Assembly: GCA_027942475.1 (NCBI GenBank)
Contig: JAQFVP010000008.1
Span: 1-50,620, forward strand
Direction: 5' to 3'
Length of the DNA: 50,620 nt
DNA from: Simkania sp.
GTDB taxonomy: Bacteria > Chlamydiota > Chlamydiia > Chlamydiales > Simkaniaceae
Each line of letters begins with the position of its first letter. The first letter of the stretch is position 1. Of this stretch, positions 9,109 to 18,578 are shown piece by piece. The notes under the pieces are model-generated. The model saw nothing but the letters and a program-made list of their open reading frames with translations, was not told the DNA's origin and ran no database searches. The position numbers were made by a program, and so were the translations under genes.

Positions 9109-11061
9109 ATGAGGCATCGTTTAGTGGGTAAAAATGTGACACAAAAGCTTTTAGCAAGTCATTTGTTAGAGGGGAAGATGCTCCTAGATCAAGAGATTGG
9201 CCTTAGGATAGATCAAACTCTTTGTCAAGATGCAACGGGAACCATGGTCATGCTTGAGCTAGAGGCAATGGGACTTAAACGGGCAAAAACAGAGGTTTCC
9301 TGTCAGTATGTCGATCACAATATTGTGCAAAATGATTTCAAGAATCCGGATGATCACCTCTTTCTCTTTAGTGCAGCACAGAGGTTTGGCCTTTGGTTTA
9401 GCAAGGCCGGCAATGGGGTAAGCCATCCGGTTCACATGGAAAAACTCGGTCAACCTGGAAAAACGTTGCTCGGCTCGGACAGCCATACTTGTGCAGGGGG
9501 AAGCTTGGGGATGCTCGCCATGGGCACTGGTGGACTCGAAGTTGCGCTTGCAATTGCCGGTGAGCCTTTCTATGTTAAGATGCCCGCGATTATGGGAGTC
9601 AAAATCACGGGAAAACTTCCCGACTGGGTAAGTGCCAAGGATGTTGTTTTAGAAATGCTCCGCAGACACGATGTGGACGGAGGCGTGGGAAAAATTCTAG
9701 AGTACTACGGTCCAGGTCTAAACACCCTTTCTGCTATGGACCGACATGTCATTGCCAACATGGGGGCTGAGATGGGAGCAACGGCAACTGTTTTTCCTTC
9801 CGATATGGAAGTCAGAAGGTTTATGAAGCTGCATGGTAGAGAAAATCAGTGGGTTGCAATTGAAGCAGATCGAGATTGCAGCTATGACTTGCATGATGAA
9901 ATAGATCTCGGAAAGCTAGAACCCTTGATTGCCTGTCCAAGTAGTCCTGGAAATGTTGTGCCCGTGAGAGAGGTTGCGGGGAAATCTATTTTTCAATCTA
10001 TGATTGGCTCTTCCGCGAATCCAGGGATGCGGGATTTTGCTATCGCCGCCATGGTAATTGCGGGCAAAAAATCTCAAGACCACGTTTCTTTGGACATCAA
10101 CCCCACTTCAAGGCAGATTCTTGAAAATCTCACTTCATTTGGGTATCTCTCTTCGCACATCAGGGGGGGTGGACGTATCCATCAGGCAGGATGTAACGGA
10201 TGCATTGGAATGGGACAAGCGCCGGCAACAGGAAGAATTAGCTTGCGCACCAATCCGCGGAATTTTCCCGGTCGCTCCGGTACAAAAGAGGACCAGGTGT
10301 ATCTGTGTAGCCCTGAAACGGCGATTGCTTCGGCGATCAATGGGGAGATTACCGATCCTCGTGATTTGAAAGTAGACTACCCAAATTACAAAGAACCAAC
10401 TGAGATTTATCAAGTGGATGAGCTTACCCCTCCGCTTGCTGTAAGCCAAGGGAGAAGGGAGCTGATTATGGGGCCAAATATCAAGCCACTTCCGAAATTT
10501 GAAAAGCTGCAAGATCCTATAACAGGCCCTGCGCTTCTCAAAATGGGCAATAACGTTTCAACGGACGAAATTCTTCCCGCGGGCGCAAAGGTGTTGCCCT
10601 TTAGAAGCAATATTCCAGAGATAAGTCGCTTTACCTTTGCTCAAATTGATGAAACCTACTACGACCGAGCGATCCAATATCAAAAAAAAGGGTCCTTTCT
10701 GATAGGGGGGAGTAACTATGGACAAGGATCTAGTCGGGAACATGCTGCCATTGCTCCCCGCTATTTGGGTGTAAAAGTAGTGATTGCAAAGAGTTATGCC
10801 AGAATTCATCGCCAAAATCTGATCAATTTTGGCATTTTGGCCCTCATATTTTCAAATCCAGGTGATTATGATGAGGTCGATCAGGAAGACATTCTCGAAA
10901 TCAAAGACGCTGTAAAAAACTTCGATCAAGGGGGGCAGCTAAAAGTAGTGAATAAGACCAAACAGAAGGCTTTTATGGTGATTCATAATTTTACTTCTCG
11001 CGAAATCGCCTCTGTTAAGGAAGGGAGTTTGATTAACGTTGCTATGAAAAAGCATTGCTAG
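9109..11061 (+). CDS. Aconitate hydratase, Aquifex-type fused form
   Basis: 650 aa; 'LLGSDSHTCAGGSLGMLAMGTGGLEVA', Fe-S cysteines 'GCNGCIGMG', swivel domain 'GSNYGQGSSREHAAIAPRYLGVKVVIAKSYARIHRQNLINFGIL'. Confidence 0.93.
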   Translation: MRHRLVGKNVTQKLLASHLLEGKMLLDQEIGLRIDQTLCQDATGTMVMLELEAMGLKRAKTEVSCQYVDHNIVQNDFKNPDDHLFLFSAAQRFGLWFSKAGNGVSHPVHMEKLGQPGKTLLGSDSHTCAGGSLGMLAMGTGGLEVALAIAGEPFYVKMPAIMGVKITGKLPDWVSAKDVVLEMLRRHDVDGGVGKILEYYGPGLNTLSAMDRHVIANMGAEMGATATVFPSDMEVRRFMKLHGRENQWVAIEADRDCSYDLHDEIDLGKLEPLIACPSSPGNVVPVREVAGKSIFQSMIGSSANPGMRDFAIAAMVIAGKKSQDHVSLDINPTSRQILENLTSFGYLSSHIRGGGRIHQAGCNGCIGMGQAPATGRISLRTNPRNFPGRSGTKEDQVYLCSPETAIASAINGEITDPRDLKVDYPNYKEPTEIYQVDELTPPLAVSQGRRELIMGPNIKPLPKFEKLQDPITGPALLKMGNNVSTDEILPAGAKVLPFRSNIPEISRFTFAQIDETYYDRAIQYQKKGSFLIGGSNYGQGSSREHAAIAPRYLGVKVVIAKSYARIHRQNLINFGILALIFSNPGDYDEVDQEDILEIKDAVKNFDQGGQLKVVNKTKQKAFMVIHNFTSREIASVKEGSLINVAMKKHC

Positions 11062-11069
11062 GAAAGCAT

Positions 11070-11423
11070 ATGTTGCTTTTTATTGTTCGGATTTTCTTGA
11101 CCACTATCGTTGTTGTGACAACGGCCCATATTTTGCCAGGGCTGGAGGTCAAAAATATGTTAGATGCCGTAATTTTTGGACTCATTTTGGGTTTGATCAA
11201 CGCGATTGTACGCCCCGTTTTGACTTTGTTGACCCTTCCAATCACAATTTTTACCCTGGGGCTTTTCCTACTCGTCATTAATACCTTTACTTTTTGGCTC
11301 GCCGGGGAAGTCTCTTATGGAGTGCATATTCACTCTTTCTGGGGGGCATTTTGGGGGGGCATGATTGTATGGGTTACGGGGCTTTTGACCAATCGACTTA
11401 TTTGGAATCGAGACATTTATTAA
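11070..11423 (+). CDS. Phage-holin-family (4 TM) small membrane protein
   Basis: About 118 aa, 'IVRPVLTLLTLPITIFTLGLFLLVINTFTFWLA', typical of the PF04020-type family. ATG at 11070 follows ggaaag. Confidence 0.85.
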   Translation: MLLFIVRIFLTTIVVVTTAHILPGLEVKNMLDAVIFGLILGLINAIVRPVLTLLTLPITIFTLGLFLLVINTFTFWLAGEVSYGVHIHSFWGAFWGGMIVWVTGLLTNRLIWNRDIY

Positions 11424-11434
11424 GGGGGGCCCTT

Positions 11435-11794
11435 TTATTGGGTTAGGGTCTGATATGCTGCTTGATCTAAAAGCTGATCCATTTCGGATGGGTTATGCAC
11501 CTCTATTTCAAAAAGCCACCCCTTTGACTCGGGAAAATCATTGAGCAAAGTGGTGTCTTGTTGCAATGCATCATTGACCTTTGTTATTGTCCCAGTAACA
11601 GGGGAGTAGATGTCAGCTGCAGCTTTTGTCGATTCGAGGATGGCAATTTCAGATCCTGCCTGTACCTCTTGCCCTATCTTGGGCAGCTCCACATACACAA
11701 TTTCACCCAATTCTTTTTGAGCACGCGAAGAGATTCCCACTCGAGCGTGGGTTTTGTCCATCTGAATCCATTCGTGAGAGCGCGCGTACTTCAT
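11435..11794 (-). CDS. gcvH: Glycine cleavage system H protein (lipoyl carrier)
   Basis: 119 aa, 'THARVGISSRAQKELGEIVYVELPKIGQEV...AILESTKAAADIYSPVTG'; lipoyl-Lys motif ESTKA. Confidence 0.95.
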   Translation of the reverse strand: MKYARSHEWIQMDKTHARVGISSRAQKELGEIVYVELPKIGQEVQAGSEIAILESTKAAADIYSPVTGTITKVNDALQQDTTLLNDFPESKGWLFEIEVHNPSEMDQLLDQAAYQTLTQ

Positions 11795-12065
11795 TTATGC
11801 CTTAATCTAAGCTTCACAATCATCTTGCCCAAAAAGGGGGATGTTTTTCAAGGAGAAACATTGAGAACCTCGATTTACTATCACTTTTTTCTACTCAAAA
11901 ACTTTTGCGGTAATTGTGTATCCGTTCAGTAGGGGGGGGGGTGGCAAAATAAAGACTTAAATGAAAAAAGTGATACTCCCTCTTGTAAATGCGCTAAAGC
12001 AAGATGAGGAGTTTAGAAAAAAGGGAATAGATTTTCGAAACAAATACTTTCTGAGAAGCTTGTGA

Positions 12066-12953
12066 TCACAAATTGGCAACCGTTTTAAAGTGCATTTTTG
12101 CAACATTTGGAAGCATCGCACGTCCATGTGTTGCCACAAACATCCGTCCGGCTTGAAGAGCGATATTCGTAGCCCCTTTGGGAAGCTTGACTTGAAACTT
12201 TCGGCTGAGTTCATCTATCCCCTCAATAAAAGCGGCGCGAGCCAAGATAGAAGCAGCGGCCACCACAATATCCTCTTCGCCTCGATGTTTCTGCGTGAGC
12301 TCGACATCAACTCCCTTCTGTTTGAGAGCAAATTCGACGACGTGCTCAGCTGCAAATTGATCAATAGTAACCTTTTTGCACCTCGTCTTTTGGAGGATTT
12401 CTTCGATCGCCTTTGCGTGCCCCCAACCGAGAAGGCGGTTGAGGTTTTTAAATTTTCCGTACAAAACATTGTATTTTTGGGGTGAAATCGTCACAAGGGC
12501 AAAGGGAAATTGGTCGCGAATCTGTTTGGCACACTTGGTGATCGACCCATCTGACATTTTTTTGCTGTCCTGCGCTCCCATTTTTGCAAGTGCCACAGCC
12601 CCTTTTTGATCAGCAAACACAGAACCGATGACAAGAGGCCCAAACAGATCCCCTTTACCCGATTCATCCACACCAATGTGGGGAGTGCATGTTAAAGAGG
12701 CGTGAGGGTAGGAATAATTCAGCTCACCTAAGATATTGGGCTCGAGATAAAAGGTGATAAAATCCCCTTTATCTTTACCCTGGACAAGGAGTTTACCCGA
12801 TTTATAAAGCGTGCAGGAGACCCCTTTTTTCTTGGCGCAAAACAGAGTGTATTGAGGGCGAGAAAACACAAAACCTTGCTCTTTCAAGTCTTTCTCCAAC
12901 CTAAAGGCATGGGAAAGGTCGATCTGAGCAACAAAACAAGAAGGTGGATCCAT
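12066..12953 (-). CDS. rnhC: Ribonuclease HIII
   Basis: 295 aa, 'HIGVDESGKGDLFGPLVIGSVFA', 'QDSKKMSD', 'EEDIVVAAASILARAAFI'. Confidence 0.93.
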   Translation of the reverse strand: MDPPSCFVAQIDLSHAFRLEKDLKEQGFVFSRPQYTLFCAKKKGVSCTLYKSGKLLVQGKDKGDFITFYLEPNILGELNYSYPHASLTCTPHIGVDESGKGDLFGPLVIGSVFADQKGAVALAKMGAQDSKKMSDGSITKCAKQIRDQFPFALVTISPQKYNVLYGKFKNLNRLLGWGHAKAIEEILQKTRCKKVTIDQFAAEHVVEFALKQKGVDVELTQKHRGEEDIVVAAASILARAAFIEGIDELSRKFQVKLPKGATNIALQAGRMFVATHGRAMLPNVAKMHFKTVANL

Positions 12954-13052
12954 GACCGCTTCATTTTGCCATTTTTTGTTTTTTAATTGTAGATTTTAGG
13001 TCAATCGTTTAGTCTGACCGTTTTGAAAGGCAAGTGATTTGGAAGATGATAT

Positions 13053-13460
13053 ATGACGCAAGATATTAAGCAAATTGGGGAGAGATTCAAAACCAAAAGG
13101 AAAGAGCTGAACCTCTCACTCAAAGAGGTTGAAAACTCAACTTCTATTCGTGCCAACTATATTGAGGCGATTGAAGAGGGAAGGGAGGACCAATTTTTGT
13201 CTCCCGTTTATATGTTGGGTTTTCTCAGACAATATGCCAATTTCCTCGGCATGGATGGGGATAAGATCATTCGGGATAATCCCAAAGCGTTTGAAATGGC
13301 GCGAGCTAAACACGATTTTTCTTATGGCATAGGAACGCTCGAAGTGCGGGGTAGCTTGGGAAACGGAGTCAAGTGGCTTCCCCACGTAATGTGGGCATTT
13401 ATTTCGGTGATCATTTTGGCGGCATCCTATTTTCTCGCCAAATATTTCGACGTTCTTTGA
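13053..13460 (+). CDS. RodZ-like HTH protein with one C-terminal TM helix
   Basis: 135 aa, N-terminal HTH 'IGERFKTKRKELNLSLKEVENSTSIRANYIEAIEEG' and terminal TM; no periplasmic domain. Confidence 0.8.
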   Translation: MTQDIKQIGERFKTKRKELNLSLKEVENSTSIRANYIEAIEEGREDQFLSPVYMLGFLRQYANFLGMDGDKIIRDNPKAFEMARAKHDFSYGIGTLEVRGSLGNGVKWLPHVMWAFISVIILAASYFLAKYFDVL

Positions 13461-13583
13461 CACTTGCCCGGGAAAATGGAAAAGGGATCCTCTGTTTTTT
13501 CAGATTTTTATTTCGGTATACTTAAACAGAAAAATTTGACAGAATGAGTTACTTTGGCATGTTAAACCGCAGCAGATGAGTTC

Positions 13584-15602
13584 ATGGAAAAGAGCGTTCT
13601 CGGTGATTACACGATTATCAAGCAAATTGGGCAGGGTACACTCGGCCATGTCTATTTGGCAGAGCATCGATTTATCAAGAGACAGTTCGTACTCAAAGTC
13701 CTCCCGGAAGAGCTCGCAGATGACCGCAATTTTATTCAGCGGTTTGAAAAAGAAGTAGGACTGCTCGCCACTCTCGACCATCCTCACATTGTCAAGATGC
13801 ACACCGTTTCATTTGCCGATGGATACTACTTTCTCGTTACCGACTGCATTGTCGATTGTTTTGGCGAAACGACAAATCTGACTCAATATCTCGGTGTAAA
13901 CAAGCAGTCTTTAAACGAAAATGAAATTCTCGAGCTCCTTTCCCAGGTAGTGTCTGCATTGCAATACGTGCATCAAAAACGGCTTAGAAAAGAGCCTCTT
14001 GCGCATCGCGGCATCAAACTCAATAATATTCTCATTGGCAAAGGGGAAAGGGGTCTGCACGTGTATCTATCCGATTTCGGTCTCTCCCGTGTTGTAGGAG
14101 AAGCTGTGATTTTGACCCGCCTTTACAAAGTGCTCGCTGATGTGCTTTCAATCGACTTATCCCCTCCCAAGTCCGCTCTGCAGCAAAACAAAGAAAATTC
14201 CTATTTGACCCACTTTCTCGAATCTAGTAAACTCTCAAAACTGCACGCATCTTTTCTGCAGACATACCATTTCCTCGCACCCGAGCAAAAAATTTATCGA
14301 GAGCAGCCCGTCAACCCGTCCGCCGACGTGTATGCATTTGGCGTCTTGGCCTATTTCCTGATCATGCATACCTTTCCGGAAGGGAGATTTCCCCTGCCCT
14401 CAGAAGTGCATCCCGATCTTCGCTTAGACTGGGATGTTTTGATCTCACGGTGTTTACACCCCAATCCAAGTCAAAGACCCTCTTCACTGCCGAAAGTGCT
14501 CAATCAATTGATTCATCCCCGCCTAGATACCCAAGAAAAAGAGCCTATACCTCAAGTGGCATCAAACGATTTGGATTGGAAAGGGCAAACTGCTTCAGAG
14601 GATATAGTAGCCCCCTTGAGCAGCTCTTTGGAGAACAAAGAGGGGAAAGATAGTCTGGCCTGTTTGGATCATCCGAAATCAAAGATTGCTCAGGAGCAGC
14701 CCGATATGTTGCAAAGTATCTCAGATGCTATGCAAGCCACCGAGCCCAAACCGGTGCTGAATCCGGGCGAGATCAAACGCCCCGAGTATGACCCAGATCC
14801 TGCAGCAGCCTTCCATGTGGAATCTACTGTAGCGCGCTACGTTCCAAAACGGGATGAGGTCAAAGACATCACACCGCTCCAAAGTGAGATGGTGGTCATC
14901 AAAGGGGGAGAGTTTCAACGCGGTTCAAATCAGGGGGGCAGGGATGAAAGACCTCGGCATACGATTGTTTTGAGCAGCTTTGCAATGGATGTACATCCCG
15001 TGACCAATGAACAATTCGTCCGTTTTCTCGAAGTGATGGGAGGGGAGAGGGATGCGAACAATCAAACGATGATCCAGTTGAAAGGATCCCGTATCAAACG
15101 ATATAATGGCAAACTTATCATCGAATCCGGTTATAAAAACCACCCGGTGATTACCGTGACTTGGTATGGGGCGGTTGCTTATGCCAAGTGGGTAGGCAAA
15201 CGGTTGCCCACAGAAGCCGAATGGGAAGTGGCCGCCTCGACCAAGGGGGATGGGATGGTTTATCCAACTGGTTCTACGATCGAAAGAACGCAGGCCAATT
15301 TTTTTGGCACTGATACCGTTACGATAAAGAGTTATCCACCAAATGAGTATGGACTCTACGATATGGGTGGCAATGTGTACGAGTGGTGTCAAGATTGGTA
15401 TCAATACAACTACTATGAAGTTTCACAGCAAGAGCCAGAGGACCCAAAGGGGCCTCTTCAGGGCGTTTATCGCGTGTTGCGCGGTGGTTGCTGGAAGAGC
15501 TTAGAAGAGGATTTGCGCTGCTCTCATCGGCATCGTAATAACCCCGGTATCGTGGATCCGACCTATGGGTTCCGCTGCGCAGCGGATGTTGATGAGACTT
15601 AA
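13584..15602 (+). CDS. pkn1: Ser/Thr protein kinase-like protein with C-terminal FGE-sulfatase domain (Pkn1-like)
   Basis: 672 aa. Gly-rich loop GQGTLGHV, DFG motif 'LSDFGLSR', catalytic loop 'HRGIKLNN', then 'MVVIKGGEFQRGSNQGGRDERPRH...RLPTEAEWEVAA...GNVYEWCQDWY...YGFRCA'. Confidence 0.88.
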   Translation: MEKSVLGDYTIIKQIGQGTLGHVYLAEHRFIKRQFVLKVLPEELADDRNFIQRFEKEVGLLATLDHPHIVKMHTVSFADGYYFLVTDCIVDCFGETTNLTQYLGVNKQSLNENEILELLSQVVSALQYVHQKRLRKEPLAHRGIKLNNILIGKGERGLHVYLSDFGLSRVVGEAVILTRLYKVLADVLSIDLSPPKSALQQNKENSYLTHFLESSKLSKLHASFLQTYHFLAPEQKIYREQPVNPSADVYAFGVLAYFLIMHTFPEGRFPLPSEVHPDLRLDWDVLISRCLHPNPSQRPSSLPKVLNQLIHPRLDTQEKEPIPQVASNDLDWKGQTASEDIVAPLSSSLENKEGKDSLACLDHPKSKIAQEQPDMLQSISDAMQATEPKPVLNPGEIKRPEYDPDPAAAFHVESTVARYVPKRDEVKDITPLQSEMVVIKGGEFQRGSNQGGRDERPRHTIVLSSFAMDVHPVTNEQFVRFLEVMGGERDANNQTMIQLKGSRIKRYNGKLIIESGYKNHPVITVTWYGAVAYAKWVGKRLPTEAEWEVAASTKGDGMVYPTGSTIERTQANFFGTDTVTIKSYPPNEYGLYDMGGNVYEWCQDWYQYNYYEVSQQEPEDPKGPLQGVYRVLRGGCWKSLEEDLRCSHRHRNNPGIVDPTYGFRCAADVDET

Positions 15603-15625
15603 ATCTTCACCCCTTTACAGGCAAG

Positions 15626-17539
15626 TTACTTTTTGGTTTCCTCTTTGGAGCCAATCTGTGAAAAGCAAAGTAAAACGGGGCAGACGGCGTTTTTGAGTAT
15701 TTTTTCGACGAGACTCCCGTACCCCTTTGACCCACCTCCCTTTGTCAAACTGGTCCCCATGACAAGCAGGTCATATTGCTCTTTTTTGATCAAGTCAATA
15801 ATGGCTCGATCCACGGCACGTGCTCGAATGATTTCCAAATTTATCTGAACATTGAATTCTCCACCAATTGCTGCAGCTCTTTTTAAGATGGACTCAGCCA
15901 TACTCGTGCGGTAGGGCAAAGAAGCTTTGAGTATGAGAGAAAAAGGCACTTCGATCACGTGCAAGGCCGTGATTTTAGCTCCATGCACTTTTGCAATTTC
16001 ACAAGCCATCTGTACAGTCTGTGTTTCTTTTCCCCCACGAGTTGGGACTAAAATCTTTTGATAGTGACGAGCTTGATATTCGGGGATTTTGATTTTTTCG
16101 ATCTCTACCTTGCCCGTTGGACTGAGCTCCTGTTTTTTCCGATAAAAAAAATACATACAAAGGCCGAATATCAACCAGGTCATGCCAAGGTAGCGGCCGT
16201 CCGGTTTGTTGATCACCACCAGTACCCAGGTGGCAAGGGTTGCTATCCCCCCCATAATGCTCGTGATGGGGATAGAAATATTTTTAATTCGAATATTAAA
16301 AGGGATACGAAAATGCCTCTTATCAGTTGGCTTGCGTATTCTCAAGATAATCAAAGAAAGATGTGTCATAAAAAAAGCCAGCATGGCACCAAAGTTGTAA
16401 AGGTCTGCGAGAAAGGTCAACTTTCCTCGGCTCGCTACCACAATGCAGATGGCCAAAAAAGAAAAAATGGCCAGTGATATATAAGGGGATTTGTAGCGGG
16501 GATGCAAACGGTAAACGTAGCGGGGAATTTGGTATTTTTCTCCCATGTTGAAGGAAAGGCGTGAAGCGCCGATAAGTCCGGCGTTTGAGGCGACATATAG
16601 GATGGTCGCCGCTAAAATGCCAATCCAACCCCCTAAAAATGTCTTGCCCACTGAAAAAACACTGACAATGCCTGCAATAGGATCTTCGAGATATTTTGTG
16701 CTCAGTGTTTGTGGATCAACAGCAGATAGAGCTACCACTGAAATCCCGATATAGACAAAAAAAAGCATGCCCATTGCCATCATCATCGCTTTGGGAACTG
16801 TTTTGGCAGGGGATTTGGCTTCACTACTGAGCTGCGCCATCGATTCAATTCCCGTATAAGCCACCATGGCCATAGCTGTCCCCTTCCAAAATTGATGCCA
16901 TGTTGGGGACCAAGTCGAACCTTGGACTCCGATACGCAGATGATCTAAGAGATCCGGAATTTTTACAAGATAGATCGACCCAATGAAGATCACAAGCACC
17001 TGTGTGAAAAGTGTCAATGTGGTTAAAAACCAGCTGATTTTAGCAGACCCCCTTACCCCCCTGAAATTGACCAGGAAAAGGGAGAAAATGATCACAATGG
17101 TAAGCCCAATTTTCCATTCTGGCTGTTTGAGAGGCTTGAAAAAAAAAGAGAGATAAGGGGCGATCGAATAGGATGAAATTGCAATTGTTACAATAAAATC
17201 TAACAAAAGAGCCCAACCGGCGATGAAAGAAATGAGGTCATTAAATGCATAGCGCGCGTAGGTAGAGGATCCACCCGTTTCTCGGACCATCGAGGAAAGT
17301 TCTGCATAAGAAAGGGCTGTAAATGCAAATATTATGCCAGCCAGAGCGAGCGAAAGGGGAGCGGCCCCGAGCGAGAACATCGTGGTGATACCCAGAGCAT
17401 AATAGATAGAAGACCCCAAATCACCATAGCCAACGGCAAACAGATCCCCGATCCCCAAGACCCGATCAAACGAGCCTTTATCAATTTGACTGCGCAGTTC
17501 GCGGGAGGTTTTTTTCATAGTAAAAAAGGGCTTATGCAC
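15626..17539 (-). CDS. APC-family amino acid permease fused to a C-terminal UspA domain
   Basis: 637 aa; APC core ('VGYGDLGSSIYYALGITTMFSLGAAPLSLALAGIIF...GGSSTYARYAF') and USP tail ('KILVPTRGGKETQTVQMACEIAKVHGAKITALHVIE...DLLVMGTS'). Confidence 0.9.
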   Translation of the reverse strand: MHKPFFTMKKTSRELRSQIDKGSFDRVLGIGDLFAVGYGDLGSSIYYALGITTMFSLGAAPLSLALAGIIFAFTALSYAELSSMVRETGGSSTYARYAFNDLISFIAGWALLLDFIVTIAISSYSIAPYLSFFFKPLKQPEWKIGLTIVIIFSLFLVNFRGVRGSAKISWFLTTLTLFTQVLVIFIGSIYLVKIPDLLDHLRIGVQGSTWSPTWHQFWKGTAMAMVAYTGIESMAQLSSEAKSPAKTVPKAMMMAMGMLFFVYIGISVVALSAVDPQTLSTKYLEDPIAGIVSVFSVGKTFLGGWIGILAATILYVASNAGLIGASRLSFNMGEKYQIPRYVYRLHPRYKSPYISLAIFSFLAICIVVASRGKLTFLADLYNFGAMLAFFMTHLSLIILRIRKPTDKRHFRIPFNIRIKNISIPITSIMGGIATLATWVLVVINKPDGRYLGMTWLIFGLCMYFFYRKKQELSPTGKVEIEKIKIPEYQARHYQKILVPTRGGKETQTVQMACEIAKVHGAKITALHVIEVPFSLILKASLPYRTSMAESILKRAAAIGGEFNVQINLEIIRARAVDRAIIDLIKKEQYDLLVMGTSLTKGGGSKGYGSLVEKILKNAVCPVLLCFSQIGSKEETKK

Positions 17540-17625
17540 GGGAGGGGATCACTATATTGTAGCCTCCGCGCGCGGGGGGTCTTTCCTTGCCCATTTTAAG
17601 TGTATGCAAGTGATTTGATTAAAAA

Positions 17626-18558
17626 TCAAGCGGTGGTTAATACCTGTTTTGGCAACTGAAAAAAAAGCGATTCTTTGGTGTATTCAATCTCTTCAATTTC
17701 TGTGATACCCATAGACTTAAGGGAGGATATGCAACACTGAACGACCGATTCAGGAGTGGATGCTCCGGCCGTCAATCCAACAGAAGACACCCCTTCGAGC
17801 CAAAGGGGATCGATTTCTTGGGATGAGTTGATCAAATAGCTCGAAACACCTCTAAGCTCTGCCACTTCCCGAAGCCGATTGGAGTTGGAGCTCATCGCGT
17901 CGCCTACGACGAGTACAAGGTCGACGCAATCTGTGATTTGGCGCAAAGCAAGCTGCCTATTTGTTGTTGCGTAGCAAATAGAAGAGCTGCTCAATGTCTT
18001 TGCATGGGGATACTTTTTAAGCAGAGCACCCGTAATTTGTTTGACATCATCCAAACTCAAAGTGGTCTGCATGATATAAAAAAGGGGTTGATTGGGTGGA
18101 AATTTGAGCTGCTGCACGTCGGAAACAGATTCAATTACTGTGGTTTTTTCAGGGGCTTCTCCCAGAGTGCCGATCACTTCTACATGCGTTTTATGCCCTA
18201 TAAGAAGAATCTGATACCCCTTTTTCGCATACCGTTTAACAGCTGAATGGATGCGGATAACAAGCCCACAAGAAGCATCAATTTCGATGAGCTTTCTCTT
18301 TTTTGCGAGTGCGCGTTGAGCAGGCGAAACTCCGTGGGCAGAATAGATGACCCTTCCCTTTCTGGGAATTTTATTTAGATCTTCGATGAAAACAACCCCT
18401 TTAGCCTCTAGATCTTTGACCACATGACTGTTGTGCACAATGTGGTGGTTTACATAAATGGGAGGGCCCCATAAATCGAGCGCCTTTTCTACCGTCTGAA
18501 TCGCACGCACAACACCGGCGCAAAAACCGCGGGGTTTTAATAAGAAGAGTTTTTTCAT
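17626..18558 (-). CDS. ispH: 4-hydroxy-3-methylbut-2-enyl diphosphate reductase
   Basis: 'MKKLFLLKPRGFCAGVVRAIQTVEKAL', 'VYSAHGVSP', 'DASCGLVIRIHSAVKRYAKKGYQILLIGH', 'GLTAGASTPE'. Start at internal MKKLF (18558). Confidence 0.95.
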   Translation of the reverse strand: MKKLFLLKPRGFCAGVVRAIQTVEKALDLWGPPIYVNHHIVHNSHVVKDLEAKGVVFIEDLNKIPRKGRVIYSAHGVSPAQRALAKKRKLIEIDASCGLVIRIHSAVKRYAKKGYQILLIGHKTHVEVIGTLGEAPEKTTVIESVSDVQQLKFPPNQPLFYIMQTTLSLDDVKQITGALLKKYPHAKTLSSSSICYATTNRQLALRQITDCVDLVLVVGDAMSSNSNRLREVAELRGVSSYLINSSQEIDPLWLEGVSSVGLTAGASTPESVVQCCISSLKSMGITEIEEIEYTKESLFFQLPKQVLTTA

Positions 18559-18578
18559 CTTTTTTTCTCCATGTCTAT

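Noticed and set aside
8713-9117. 134-aa minus-strand ORF covering the 22-bp inverted repeat
   Set aside because: Overlaps the PAP2 start, has no recognisable domain and its sequence is dominated by the palindrome; an artefact is more likely.
11070-11423. Phage-holin-family protein as a prophage marker
   Set aside because: This family is widespread as an ordinary small bacterial membrane protein, and no neighbouring phage genes are present.
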